Below, in pieces: positions 46,816 to 56,378 of a DNA stretch of 64,000 nt. This stretch comes from Nodosilinea sp. P-1105 (GTDB lineage: Bacteria; Cyanobacteriota; Cyanobacteriia; Phormidesmidales; Phormidesmidaceae). Each line of letters opens with the position of its first letter. The first letter of the stretch is position 1. Both the position numbers and the translations under genes were made by a program. Below the pieces are notes generated by a model. The model worked only from the letters and a program-made list of their open reading frames with translations, did not search any database and had not been told where the DNA came from. Location of the stretch: contig NZ_SMDQ01000028.1 of the NCBI RefSeq assembly GCF_012911975.1, forward strand, positions 1 to 64,000. The letters run 5' to 3'.

Positions 46816-48153
46816 CTACAGGCCAATCCCTTCGTAGCGGGCGATCGTAGCCTTGTCTAGCATACGACGACCATCTACTACCAGCGGCGGGTTAGCGGCT
46901 CCTTGCAGCAGCCCCGGCAGCACTTTGAAGTCATTCCAGCGGGTGAGCAATAGAATCACATCCACATCCTGGACGGTTTCAGCCAGGGTATCGCAGTACT
47001 GAATAGGCTGGTTTTCAAAGATCTTTTGGGCTTCGTGCATGGCCACCGGGTCAAAGGCCTTGACCTTGGCCGATCCGGCCAGTAGTTCCTGGACAATGGG
47101 AATCGCTGGCGACTCGCGCATGTCATCGGTACCGGGTTTGAAGGCTAGGCCCAGCACCGCCACCCGCACTGCATCCAGGTTGGGATAGTGCTTGTGCAGC
47201 CGTGCCATCACCTGCTTATACTGCACCGCGTTCACGTCGATCACAGCATTGAGCAGTTGCATCGGCAATCCTTTCTTCTCCCCATATGCATTCAGTGCCT
47301 TCACATCTTTGGGGAAACAACTGCCACCGAAGCCGCAGCCGGCCTCGATGTAGGTGGTGAAGCTGGGGAAGATGCGATCGCCGTTGGCTAGAATCGGTGT
47401 CAGGCGCTTGTCCAGATGAACCCCTCGGGTCACCTCTGTGACATCGACATCGCCGATAGCGGCACAGAGGTTGCCAATTTCATTGGCAAAGGAAATCATG
47501 GTCGCCAGCAGGGAGTTAGCGGTGTACTTGATCATCTCAGCGGTTTTGCAGTTGGTTTCCAACTGGTCCACCCCGTCAAACACCTGATATAGTTCCCGCA
47601 GCGCCCCGAGGCTGCGATCGTCAATGCCCCCCAGCACAATCCGGTCCGGATACATAAAGTCAGGGATGGCTTCTCCTTCTTTGAGAAATTCGGGGTTCAT
47701 GCCCACCCCAAAGTCAGCCCCGGCCTTTTTGCCAGACGCCTCCTCTAGAATCGACAACACCACGTCATCGGTGGTGCCGGGAACGACGGTACTCTTAACC
47801 ACCACCACGTGGTAACCATCTTTGTCCCTCAACACTTCGCCAATCTGGCGGGCGACGGTCTTAATAAAGGTCAGGTCGATTTCATCGCCGCGAAAGGGGG
47901 TACCCACCGCAATCAAAGACATCTCAGAGTCCAGGACAGCGGTGCGCAAGTCAGTGGTGGCCTGCAGGCGGCGGCCCACATTGGCTTTAAGCATGTCTTC
48001 CAGTCCCGCCTCATAAATCGGCGGTATACCCTGGTTAATCTGATCGACCTTCGCCTGGTCAATGTCAACACAGACCACATCATGGCCTTTCTCGGCCAGG
48101 CAGGTACCCGACACCAACCCGACGTAGCCTGTTCCTACTACAGATACCTTCAT
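46816..48153 (-). CDS. UDP-glucose 6-dehydrogenase
   Basis: MKVSVVGTGYVGLVSGTCLAEKGHDVVCVDID; GCGFGGSCFPKDVKAL; GLAFKPGTDDMRESPAI. Confidence 0.95.
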   Translation of the reverse strand: MKVSVVGTGYVGLVSGTCLAEKGHDVVCVDIDQAKVDQINQGIPPIYEAGLEDMLKANVGRRLQATTDLRTAVLDSEMSLIAVGTPFRGDEIDLTFIKTVARQIGEVLRDKDGYHVVVVKSTVVPGTTDDVVLSILEEASGKKAGADFGVGMNPEFLKEGEAIPDFMYPDRIVLGGIDDRSLGALRELYQVFDGVDQLETNCKTAEMIKYTANSLLATMISFANEIGNLCAAIGDVDVTEVTRGVHLDKRLTPILANGDRIFPSFTTYIEAGCGFGGSCFPKDVKALNAYGEKKGLPMQLLNAVIDVNAVQYKQVMARLHKHYPNLDAVRVAVLGLAFKPGTDDMRESPAIPIVQELLAGSAKVKAFDPVAMHEAQKIFENQPIQYCDTLAETVQDVDVILLLTRWNDFKVLPGLLQGAANPPLVVDGRRMLDKATIARYEGIGL

Positions 48154-49497
48154 TTATGCGTCCTCCGCTTGGCGGTTGCCGGAATACCAGACCATGGATC
48201 GTTTTAGCCCTTCATCAACTGTAATGCTGGGGTTATAGCCCAGGTGTTGACGCGCCTTGTCGATGATCGGGCAGCGGCGGTTGGGGTTGTCGATCAAATA
48301 GTCTTGATCGCTGCTGGTTTGACGCACGACTTTACCGCTGTAGTCAAACAAGTCACGGGCGATATCGACAACTCGCTCGGCCAAATTAGCCATGGAAATT
48401 TCAGGCGTTTCTACCCCAATGTTGTAGGCTTCCCCAGTGTGACCTTTGACCAGGATTTTGTAGTAACCGACGATGGCATCAGCAATATAACAAAAGGTGC
48501 GGGTGGGAGACCCATCGGACAGCATGACAATGTCGCGATCGCTGAAGATATCGCGGGCAAAGTCGGGTAGCACCCGGCGATCAGTAATCTTTAAGCCTGG
48601 ACCATAGTTGTTGAATGGTCGAGCGGTCTTGATCGGCAGATCATGCTGAAGGGCAAAGTTAACACAGAGGGTTTCGCCATAGCGTTTCGACTCATCGTAA
48701 CAAGCCCGCGGGCCGGTGCAGGAGACATTGCCTCGATAGGTTTCTGGGGTGGGAATGTTTTCCGGGGTGGGGTCGCCGTAAATCTCGCTGGTAGAGTAAA
48801 ACAGAAACCCTTCTATCGGCTTACCCTTAGCTTTTTGCTGCAGGCAATATTCCAACAAAAACCGCAGTCCATTGACATTGGCGTCCATCGTTTCAATCGG
48901 ATATTTCCGATAAAACGTAGGTGAGGCAATGGATGCAGCATGAATAATAAATTGAAAATCAGCGATATCGTCGGGTATAGGGTTAGTGATATCGTGCTTA
49001 ACTAGCACAAGATTGGGATTATCAGACAGACTGGTCAGCCAATCGGGCACACCCCGAATATAGTTATCATAAATCGTCAGGTGAATCGGCTTAGCGGTGG
49101 GGTTAACCTGATTCCAGTGGAGGACTGACTGGACAAGGTAGTAACCCAGGAAACCGGCGCCACCGGTAATCAACAGATTTTTGCCAGATAGGGTGGCAAA
49201 TTCCTCAAAGAGGTGATCACAAATATAGGTTAAATCAGCTTGGACGACATCATCAGCCGTTTTTAGTGACGTTAAACTAGGTGCTTGAACCATTACGTTT
49301 TCCTTATACCAATTAGAGATTTGAGGGACTAAACTCTGGGCTAACGAGTACCGTTGTTCGGTGCTCTTACCCACCCATTTAGCGTCATGAACATGGGCAG
49401 ATGCTCCGGTCATTATTCCGGCAATAACAATGTAGATAGGATGGCGATTTCCAGGACTAGCGGATTTTAGTTCATGGCTTGTCCATGAACTGGACAA
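48154..49497 (-). CDS. NAD-dependent epimerase/dehydratase (UDP-glucuronate decarboxylase-like SDR)
   Basis: NLLITGGAGFLGYYLVQS; YDESKRYGETL; ITDRRVLPDFARDIF. True start probably MVQAPSLTSLKTADD (internal). Confidence 0.88.
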   Translation of the reverse strand: MSSSWTSHELKSASPGNRHPIYIVIAGIMTGASAHVHDAKWVGKSTEQRYSLAQSLVPQISNWYKENVMVQAPSLTSLKTADDVVQADLTYICDHLFEEFATLSGKNLLITGGAGFLGYYLVQSVLHWNQVNPTAKPIHLTIYDNYIRGVPDWLTSLSDNPNLVLVKHDITNPIPDDIADFQFIIHAASIASPTFYRKYPIETMDANVNGLRFLLEYCLQQKAKGKPIEGFLFYSTSEIYGDPTPENIPTPETYRGNVSCTGPRACYDESKRYGETLCVNFALQHDLPIKTARPFNNYGPGLKITDRRVLPDFARDIFSDRDIVMLSDGSPTRTFCYIADAIVGYYKILVKGHTGEAYNIGVETPEISMANLAERVVDIARDLFDYSGKVVRQTSSDQDYLIDNPNRRCPIIDKARQHLGYNPSITVDEGLKRSMVWYSGNRQAEDA

Positions 49498-49575
49498 GAT
49501 AAACTCATGCAGTCACGTGAGCTTAGGGTCTATACCATGGCTACTGTTTAGGTGGACTGCTTAGATGGACTAGGA

Positions 49576-50886
49576 TTAAACCGTTGCGGCTACTTTAGGG
49601 CTGGCAAAGTAGGCGTTTTGTTCAACCCGCAGCCGATGGGCGATGCTATCAGTTGGCACCTCTACATCGTCGTAGGTGAGCACTTGGTCTTTGGCGACCG
49701 GACGCTTCAGTCGGCACCCTTCTGCTAAGCCCATGGGTAAGAGGTTTTGCTGGCTGACAATGTCGGCGTTGTCGCATTGGCCATAGGTGTGGTACCCGCC
49801 TAGCCCATCCAGGGTTTGGCCGGCCTGGAGATCGATTTTGGCGGTGGTCACCACGTCTACCACTGGACCGCCCAGGGGGGCGATAATCACATCGTTAAAT
49901 AAGGCCACCCGGGCGGCGGACAGGGGCACCTCAAATACAGTCAGGTGGTAGGGCACGTAGAAGCTATACAGCGGACCTTCCCCAAGCTTGCCGTAGTTGA
50001 GGTAGTGGGCTTGGGTGGGCTCGTTGCAGGTGGCGTAAACAAATACCCCTGGGCTGGGTTTAGGACCAACCACATAGTCAACGATGCCGCCTAGTGCCTT
50101 TAGTTGTTCCACATCGTAGCGATCGAGCATGTCATCAACATGGCCCTTGTAGTGATAGCCCAACATCCCCCGCTGGGCTACTTTCATGCCAGTAGCGTTA
50201 GCCACGATCGCCTGTTCAAAGGAAATTTTAGTGCCATCGGCAAAACTGGTGACCATGTGGGCGGTTTGGCCCCACTGCTTGGCAAAGCTCTCTTGGGTGG
50301 TGGGGTTGCGGTAGCGGTCTTGTAGCCCTTTGATATTGCCGCAAAGTACCGGATTCAAGCCAATACTCTTGACGAAGCGATAGAGATTTAGCTGGACACC
50401 GGGTTGATCACCATCGCAGCCAGTTAGCACAACCCCAGCTTTATCGGCATAGACTTTGAGAATCGGGCCGACGGTGCCATCGAGTTCGGCATTCATCAGC
50501 ACCATGGGCTTTTTGTGCTCGATCGCCGCCAGGGTGACCCGTGCTCCGTACTCCACATGGCCGGTAGCCTCAATCAAGACGTCGATGTTTTCTGACTGGC
50601 ACAGCAACATCGGATCATCCGTGACCGCATATTGCCCCTGGGTAATCGCATCTTCCAGGTCGCCCAGGGTAGACACGGTTTTGACGGTGTCTACGCCTAC
50701 TTTTGTATAGGCGTCGGCGGCAGCTTCGACGGTACGGTTGGCGATCGCCACCAGGACCATGCCTGGGGTGTAGTTGAAGATTTGATTGACGACACCACGG
50801 CCCATAAAGCCAGCGCCAAATAGACCAACCCGCACAGGATTGCCCGCCTCATGGCGCGCCTTCAAAGCTGTATCAACAATGATCAT
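49576..50886 (-). CDS. NAD(P)-dependent oxidoreductase with SAF-like C-terminus (homoserine-dehydrogenase-like)
   Basis: VRVGLFGAGFMGRGVVNQIF; DVLIEATGHVEYGARVTLAAIEHKKPMVLMNAELDGTVG; C-terminal CRLKRPVAKDQVLTYDDVEVP. Confidence 0.82.
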   Translation of the reverse strand: MIIVDTALKARHEAGNPVRVGLFGAGFMGRGVVNQIFNYTPGMVLVAIANRTVEAAADAYTKVGVDTVKTVSTLGDLEDAITQGQYAVTDDPMLLCQSENIDVLIEATGHVEYGARVTLAAIEHKKPMVLMNAELDGTVGPILKVYADKAGVVLTGCDGDQPGVQLNLYRFVKSIGLNPVLCGNIKGLQDRYRNPTTQESFAKQWGQTAHMVTSFADGTKISFEQAIVANATGMKVAQRGMLGYHYKGHVDDMLDRYDVEQLKALGGIVDYVVGPKPSPGVFVYATCNEPTQAHYLNYGKLGEGPLYSFYVPYHLTVFEVPLSAARVALFNDVIIAPLGGPVVDVVTTAKIDLQAGQTLDGLGGYHTYGQCDNADIVSQQNLLPMGLAEGCRLKRPVAKDQVLTYDDVEVPTDSIAHRLRVEQNAYFASPKVAATV

Positions 50887-51443
50887 AGGGAAACCTCGGT
50901 TTGGGTAGTGGGCAAGCCAGGCAATAGCGGCCAGGCGGTATCTTTCTCAGAAATTACAGTCACAGGCAATGGCCATTGAATGCCCAAGACAGGATCGTCA
51001 TACCGTAACCCCTGCTCGCAGCCGGGGGTGTAGTACTCGCTGACCATGTAAAAGGCTTCTGACCCATCAACCAGGGCTTGATAGCCATGGGCAAACATTT
51101 CCGGGACATAGAGGCCCAGCCGGTTATCAGCGGATAGCTCAATGCCAAAATGCCTGAGGTAGGTAGGGGAGTCTGGCCGCATATCCACAATCACGTGGTA
51201 ATTAGCCCCTCGGATACAGCGAAAAAACTTGGCTTCAGAGGCAGGGGGCACCTGATAATGGAGCCCCCGCAGGGTTCCTTTGAGATAGTTAGTAGCGAGG
51301 TTGCATTGAACGCCAACCGGCTTTAAGCCATGCTGTTCAAATTCTTTAGTGCAAAAGGCCCGGGCAAAGAAGCCGCGATCATCACCTCGTTTGTCGAGGG
51401 AGACCACGAATGCTCCACTTAGGCAAATTTCCTCAAAAATCAT
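50883..51443 (-). CDS. dTDP-4-dehydrorhamnose 3,5-epimerase-like cupin
   Basis: DDRGFFARAFCTKEFEQHGL...NYLKGTLRGLHYQVPPASEAKFFRCIRGANYHVIVDMRPDSPTYL...PEMFAHGYQAL. Confidence 0.92.
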   Translation of the reverse strand: MIFEEICLSGAFVVSLDKRGDDRGFFARAFCTKEFEQHGLKPVGVQCNLATNYLKGTLRGLHYQVPPASEAKFFRCIRGANYHVIVDMRPDSPTYLRHFGIELSADNRLGLYVPEMFAHGYQALVDGSEAFYMVSEYYTPGCEQGLRYDDPVLGIQWPLPVTVISEKDTAWPLLPGLPTTQTEVSL

Positions 51444-51522
51444 GCAGGTTCTCCAGGCACTGACCTATGGAACATTAAAATCAGCTCAAAAATGAGATAA
51501 AGGCTATAGGTTTATGGTTTTT

Positions 51523-52296
51523 TCACCAAACTTTCCAGGGTGCTTTACCCGAAGCCCACAAGTCTTCCAGCTTGTTTCTATCCCGCAAGGTATCCATGGG
51601 TTGCCAGAACCCAGCATGCCTGAAGGCTGAGAGCTGATCCATTTGGGCTAACTTGGTTAAGGGCTCTTGCTCCCAAACGGTGTCGTCCCCAGGGATGAAG
51701 TCAATCACGTCCGGTTCCACCACAAAGTAGCCACCGTTAATCCAGGCTCCATCTCCCTCTGGCTTTTCTTGGAAGGATTCGATCTTGGTCTGACCTTCAT
51801 GCAGAGCGATCGCCCCAAATCGGCCAGGGGGTTGCACGGCAGTCAGGGTAGCTAGGGTGCCTTGCTGTTTATGAAACTCGATCAGTTCAGTTACATTAAC
51901 GTCGCTGACCCCATCGCCGTAAGTGAGGCAAAAGGTTTCATTACCGATGTGCTCACGCACCCGCTTCAGGCGACCACCCGTCATGGTGGTTTCCCCGGTG
52001 TCAATCAGGGTGATTTTCCAGGGCTCGGCATTACCCAGGTGAACATTCATCTGGTTGTAGCGTAGGTCGAAGGTGACATCTGACATATGTAAGAAGTAAT
52101 TGGCGAAATACTCCTTAATTACATATCCCTTATAACCGCAACAAATAACAAAGTCATTAATTCCGTGGGAGGAGTAAATTTTCATAATGTGCCATAAAAT
52201 TGGCCGATTTCCCACCTCCACCATAGGCTTGGGCTTGATACTAGTTTCTTCACTAAGTCGAGTGCCAAGACCACCCGCAAAAATAACGGCTTTCAT
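51523..52296 (-). CDS. rfbF: Glucose-1-phosphate cytidylyltransferase
   Basis: [68 protein letters not shown]. Confidence 0.93.
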   Translation of the reverse strand: MKAVIFAGGLGTRLSEETSIKPKPMVEVGNRPILWHIMKIYSSHGINDFVICCGYKGYVIKEYFANYFLHMSDVTFDLRYNQMNVHLGNAEPWKITLIDTGETTMTGGRLKRVREHIGNETFCLTYGDGVSDVNVTELIEFHKQQGTLATLTAVQPPGRFGAIALHEGQTKIESFQEKPEGDGAWINGGYFVVEPDVIDFIPGDDTVWEQEPLTKLAQMDQLSAFRHAGFWQPMDTLRDRNKLEDLWASGKAPWKVW

Positions 52297-52718
52297 ATAA
52301 ACCTCAATTCAGGTAGATTTTGAGTATTTCGTAGTCACCAAAATGCTTTACAGCATCTTCTAAGACCTTAAAAGTAACACCTTCAAGTAATTACTTGAAA
52401 TCAGGCATTCCCCTAAAACTTCTAGCAAGAGTTTACGCCAGGTGGAGGAGCCTGAAGCAGCATCACAGTAGCATTGCGCAAATTGCGCAACTAATAGTAG
52501 TAAGGCTAGCCTAGAAAAGCCGTATCGCTATAAACAGCAAGTAAATGCTGGTACTGGCTTCATGAAAGTTTTGTAAAAATTGTGGCTATCGCTGTTGGAG
52601 GCGGAATGCATTCTCTGTAGGATAGTCATTGTAAGATTTACTACCATAAATAGCTTAAAAATACGGGGGGCATGGCCCCTACGATGCACTTGGGTGTTGT
52701 ATCCCTATGAATAAATGC

Positions 52719-52747
52719 TCCTCCTCCAGAGGATATCTGGAGGAGGA
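52719..52747 (-). terminator. Strong hairpin downstream of the ribonucleotide reductase gene
   Basis: TCCTCCTCCAGA - GGATA - TCTGGAGGAGGA, 12 bp perfect stem. Confidence 0.75.
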
Positions 52748-52777
52748 ACAGAGAGGGGCCTTAAAGGAGTTGTTACC

Positions 52778-55700
52778 TTATTCGGGCTTTTGCTCGGGCA
52801 TCATGCATTTATCAGAGTCACAACCGGCAGGACCTGCTTCGATCAAGTCTCCAGCGTCATAGCGAGAGAGGGCGGCATGGAAGTTGTCGGTGCCACGCCG
52901 GGCTTCCACCTGACGACGCTGGGCTTCGTATGCGGCCTTATCAATGGGCTCGAAGGGTAAGCGGGGGAAGGTTTGCAAATCGTCAAACCGGGCGAGGAGG
53001 GCGGCAGAAATGTAGCCTTCGTCGTGGTGGATTGCCTGGAAGATGCGATCGCCCAGGGCCTCAAGCTCGGGCTCGCGAAACTCGATGGTGGCCGAGGTGT
53101 TGTGGGTGGTGTAGTGCTGCTGCACTTGCATATAGAAGTCGAACTGGGCCGCTGCCGAGAATTTTTCGATGGCGATTTCATCGGCCCCTGGCAGGTTGGC
53201 CCAGGGGACTTCCACCGGAATTTCCACCAGCCACTCGGTGCAGCGAGGATCAAAGGGATCGTTCAGCAGGTTGCCGCTCTCGTCTTTGTCGGACTGGGAG
53301 GGCACCACCGAATAGCCATAGTCAATGCAGGCCATGGCTACGGGGTCATTTTTGCGGAAGGTAATCCGTCGGATAAACCGCTGGGCCTTGGGGGGGTGCC
53401 AGCCGGGGCTAGCCCCCGTTAGCAATGACTTGGTCCCAGCGGGCTGCACGGTGGTGCAGCGGTTGGGCCGCTGGAGACCATGGCGATCGCAGTAGTCCCA
53501 TACGGTTTGATGGACAATCTCTTTCCAGCGGGTCAGGTATTCCCGCTCTTTTTGCTTGAACTCCAGCCCAGCCATGGTGTCGGGGCGACCTTCTTCCCAC
53601 CAGCACAGCCAATCGACGCCAAAGGCATTGACAAAGAAGTCGAACAGGCCCGTAAAGGAAACCCCGACGATGGGATCCTCCAGGCGCGATCGCTGGTAGC
53701 GAGGCTCGATGAACTGGTGGTTGAGCAACACCGCCACCGATAGGGCTCCGGCAGTAAAGGCCGCCGCTTGCTCGTCTAGGTTGTCTGGATCGAGCTGATT
53801 GAGATGAACCTCCGCCAAATTACAGTGAAAATTGGATCCAATTATCTCACCGCATGGATTTAGACCGTAGCGATCGTCACCTCCAGCCCGACGTTTAGCC
53901 TCACCCGCCCACTGGATTGCGCCCTCACCAGAGTAGAACTGCTTGCGTACAGAATCAATGCAGTCCTGACGGCTGGGCTTTTCGTGGAACACCCGGGTAT
54001 GGTTGGCCATCCGCAGCACGTCCCGCTCGGGGTCAATGCGCCAATTGCCCTCGGCATCCTGCTGCCAAAGGTTGTCTTTGGCACCGGCCGCTAACTCATC
54101 GTTGCTGTCGAATTGGCGCATTCCGGCACTATTCGAGACAAGAATTCCCTCGCACATGAATTCATGGACTGTAGCTACTTCAATGTCGTAAGTAGGCGCA
54201 GTACGAACATTAAGATCAACCCCTTTGACCATTATTGGAACCAAGTCAGTGACCTCAGGAATATATTTTCTGAGAGTTTTCTGGTTCATTTGCTTATGCA
54301 CTTCACCCCAGTGGTAAAGGGCTGAACTTACCACTGGCCTGACCATTTCTTTTGGAAAACCATGATCATGAAATTTTTTACGAACTTTCCCTCGGTGACT
54401 GGAAAATTGAATAGAGTAAGTTTCAAAGGCAGAAACTACCGACTCAAAAGCTGCCTGGCCAACGGTAACCAGTTCGCCTTCCCACTTGTTATTGCGTTTT
54501 CTAACGCTGCCACACATCCGCACTGTGATGCCAAGGGAAGCATAAAGAGCCTGTACCTGTTGAAGAAATCGCTTGTGCACCGAGGCAACTAAGACACCTT
54601 GTGAATGACATCCATCAGCATCAGCTAGTCCAGCTAAGAATGCCTTACGAATTTCAACCGTCCCCATCAGAATGCAGTCTGGAACAGTCAAAGGCTGTGA
54701 TGCTCGCTTAAACTGTTGCAAATATTGATTCAGGGCCGAGGAATTAAATTGCAGCTCGTATGCTTTGGTCTTGCACTGCTCAGGTGTTCTTAGTGTGTGG
54801 GTATCGAGGCCAAATTCTTGGCCAACCTCAATCAAACGTTCTAAAACCGCTGGACTATCTTCATGTACCCTAAACCGTACTCGCCAACCGTCGGAGGCTA
54901 CAGAGCCATCACCCAGGAGATAGCCTAGAAAATAGGCCACTTGGGTAGTCAACGCCGGAGCTTGAATTGGCTTGGTCTTACCTTTTATTTCCCCACTAAA
55001 TTCGGGTAGCTCGGTGGGGGTGCCAGGTATGGCTTGGGGCACAAACACCAGGCGATCGCCAGACTGGAGATCCTTCGCCTTAACCATTCGATATTGGCCG
55101 AAGACATCTGTCAGCACAGCAACCTTGTGATCTGCCGTACATTCAAATTCGCCGTCTTGGGTACAAATGCGGCAAAGCTGCTGTTCTCCTTGCACAAAGA
55201 AATTCGTGACGGGATAGAGTCCTTTGCTGGTTAACACTCGGTCCCCGACCCTCACTTTCGCAATAGGGACTAAGCCTGCCTCGGTATGGACCAGGGCATC
55301 TTCGGGCAGACAGCGGCGGATATTTCCGGCTACCACACAGGCGGCGGCTTCGTCGATCAGCAGGCAGCACTCGACGGAGGTGAGCTGACGGCCCAGGGCT
55401 TTGTTGAGGATAGTGGCGCAGCGATCGTAGAGCAGCGACAGCCGCACCGGGTTAGCAACGCCACCGAACCCTTTCAGCTTTTCCCCGGCGGGGCGCACAT
55501 CCCGCAGGTCGATAGTCACCTGCACATCGTCGGTAAACCGTTCATCGCTGGAGAGTTCCAGCAGGGTTTGGTAAGACTGCACCCAGCCCTGGCGACTATC
55601 TCCCACCCGGATAACCACCTGATTGCCATCGATGGTGACTTCAGTGATCTCTTGTCGCTCACCGGCTGGGGTTTCGCCAATGTCCCCGGCCATGGTCACC

Positions 55701-56143
55701 ACCAGGCGGTTACGGATGACTGGAATTTGGTTGATGTACTTGGGTTCTAGGACAGCCCCGGTGCCACAGCCCATCATCGCCAGGTCCATCATCAGGCCAA
55801 AGGCGCGCCAGTCGACGACATTGGTGCTGGTGCAGTTGTAGGCACCGGAAAAATTCTCGGGCTGTTTGCTCCAGCCGGTGCCCCCCACCCACAGCCAGCG
55901 CCCCGATGGTAGAGCTTTCACCTGGCGCTGCATCCGGTTGAGCAGGGCGACCTCGTCATCGGTCAGGTTACCGAGTTCCTTAAGCCCAGCCAGGGTGCGA
56001 TCGCACACCTGATCCCAAGTCTCCCGCTCCCCGTCGACCACCTCACCCCGGCGGCTGTAGGTGCGATAAAACACTGGGAATGCCGCTGGCGCTGTTTCGG
56101 GGAAAGGCCCCTGCTGCCGAGTACGGGGAAGTTCTTGAACCAT
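52778..56143 (-). CDS. nrdJ: Adenosylcobalamin-dependent (class II) ribonucleoside reductase interrupted by an intein
   Basis: Exteins: LPSGRWLWVGGTGWSKQPENFSGAYNCTSTNVVDW...CGTGAVLEPKYI...AACVVAGNIRR / SAGMRQFDSND...GLNPCGEIIGSNFHCNLAEVHL...TTVQPAGTKSLLTGASPGWHPP; ATG at 56143. Confidence 0.95.
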   Translation of the reverse strand: MVQELPRTRQQGPFPETAPAAFPVFYRTYSRRGEVVDGERETWDQVCDRTLAGLKELGNLTDDEVALLNRMQRQVKALPSGRWLWVGGTGWSKQPENFSGAYNCTSTNVVDWRAFGLMMDLAMMGCGTGAVLEPKYINQIPVIRNRLVVTMAGDIGETPAGERQEITEVTIDGNQVVIRVGDSRQGWVQSYQTLLELSSDERFTDDVQVTIDLRDVRPAGEKLKGFGGVANPVRLSLLYDRCATILNKALGRQLTSVECCLLIDEAAACVVAGNIRRCLPEDALVHTEAGLVPIAKVRVGDRVLTSKGLYPVTNFFVQGEQQLCRICTQDGEFECTADHKVAVLTDVFGQYRMVKAKDLQSGDRLVFVPQAIPGTPTELPEFSGEIKGKTKPIQAPALTTQVAYFLGYLLGDGSVASDGWRVRFRVHEDSPAVLERLIEVGQEFGLDTHTLRTPEQCKTKAYELQFNSSALNQYLQQFKRASQPLTVPDCILMGTVEIRKAFLAGLADADGCHSQGVLVASVHKRFLQQVQALYASLGITVRMCGSVRKRNNKWEGELVTVGQAAFESVVSAFETYSIQFSSHRGKVRKKFHDHGFPKEMVRPVVSSALYHWGEVHKQMNQKTLRKYIPEVTDLVPIMVKGVDLNVRTAPTYDIEVATVHEFMCEGILVSNSAGMRQFDSNDELAAGAKDNLWQQDAEGNWRIDPERDVLRMANHTRVFHEKPSRQDCIDSVRKQFYSGEGAIQWAGEAKRRAGGDDRYGLNPCGEIIGSNFHCNLAEVHLNQLDPDNLDEQAAAFTAGALSVAVLLNHQFIEPRYQRSRLEDPIVGVSFTGLFDFFVNAFGVDWLCWWEEGRPDTMAGLEFKQKEREYLTRWKEIVHQTVWDYCDRHGLQRPNRCTTVQPAGTKSLLTGASPGWHPPKAQRFIRRITFRKNDPVAMACIDYGYSVVPSQSDKDESGNLLNDPFDPRCTEWLVEIPVEVPWANLPGADEIAIEKFSAAAQFDFYMQVQQHYTTHNTSATIEFREPELEALGDRIFQAIHHDEGYISAALLARFDDLQTFPRLPFEPIDKAAYEAQRRQVEARRGTDNFHAALSRYDAGDLIEAGPAGCDSDKCMMPEQKPE
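54131..55312 (-). other. Large intein (394 aa) with LAGLIDADG homing endonuclease in nrdJ
   Basis: Starts CLPEDALVHTEAGLVPIAKVRVGDRVLT; endonuclease motifs YFLGYLLGDGSV and FLAGLADADGC; ends YDIEVATVHEFMCEGILVSN followed by +1 Ser. Confidence 0.95.
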
Positions 56144-56303
56144 GGAATCAGCCTTTGAGAAAAATACAGGATTTACCGGTCGGTGTCTTGCCGCAGCCCA
56201 GGGGCAGAACCTGATGCCAGATCCCAGGCTTGTAGCATAGCCCAATGGTCGATCATCATAGCGGATTATTCTTAGATGTAGCGTTGAAAAATAAAATTGT
56301 GCT

Positions 56304-56321
56304 AGATCTAGCGCTAGATCT
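56304..56321. repeat. 18-bp perfect palindrome AGATCTAGCGCTAGATCT upstream of nrdJ
   Basis: Read directly; self reverse-complementary. Confidence 0.85.
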
Positions 56322-56378
56322 GGAAGCCCTCATGCAGTTCTCGACCCTGGCTGGCTAGCATAGGACGACCCTTTGGGC

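Noticed and set aside
56144-56378. Cobalamin riboswitch upstream of nrdJ
   Set aside because: No B12 box (AGCCAGGAGACCTGCC-like) seen on the minus strand; Infernal search with RF00174 would be decisive.
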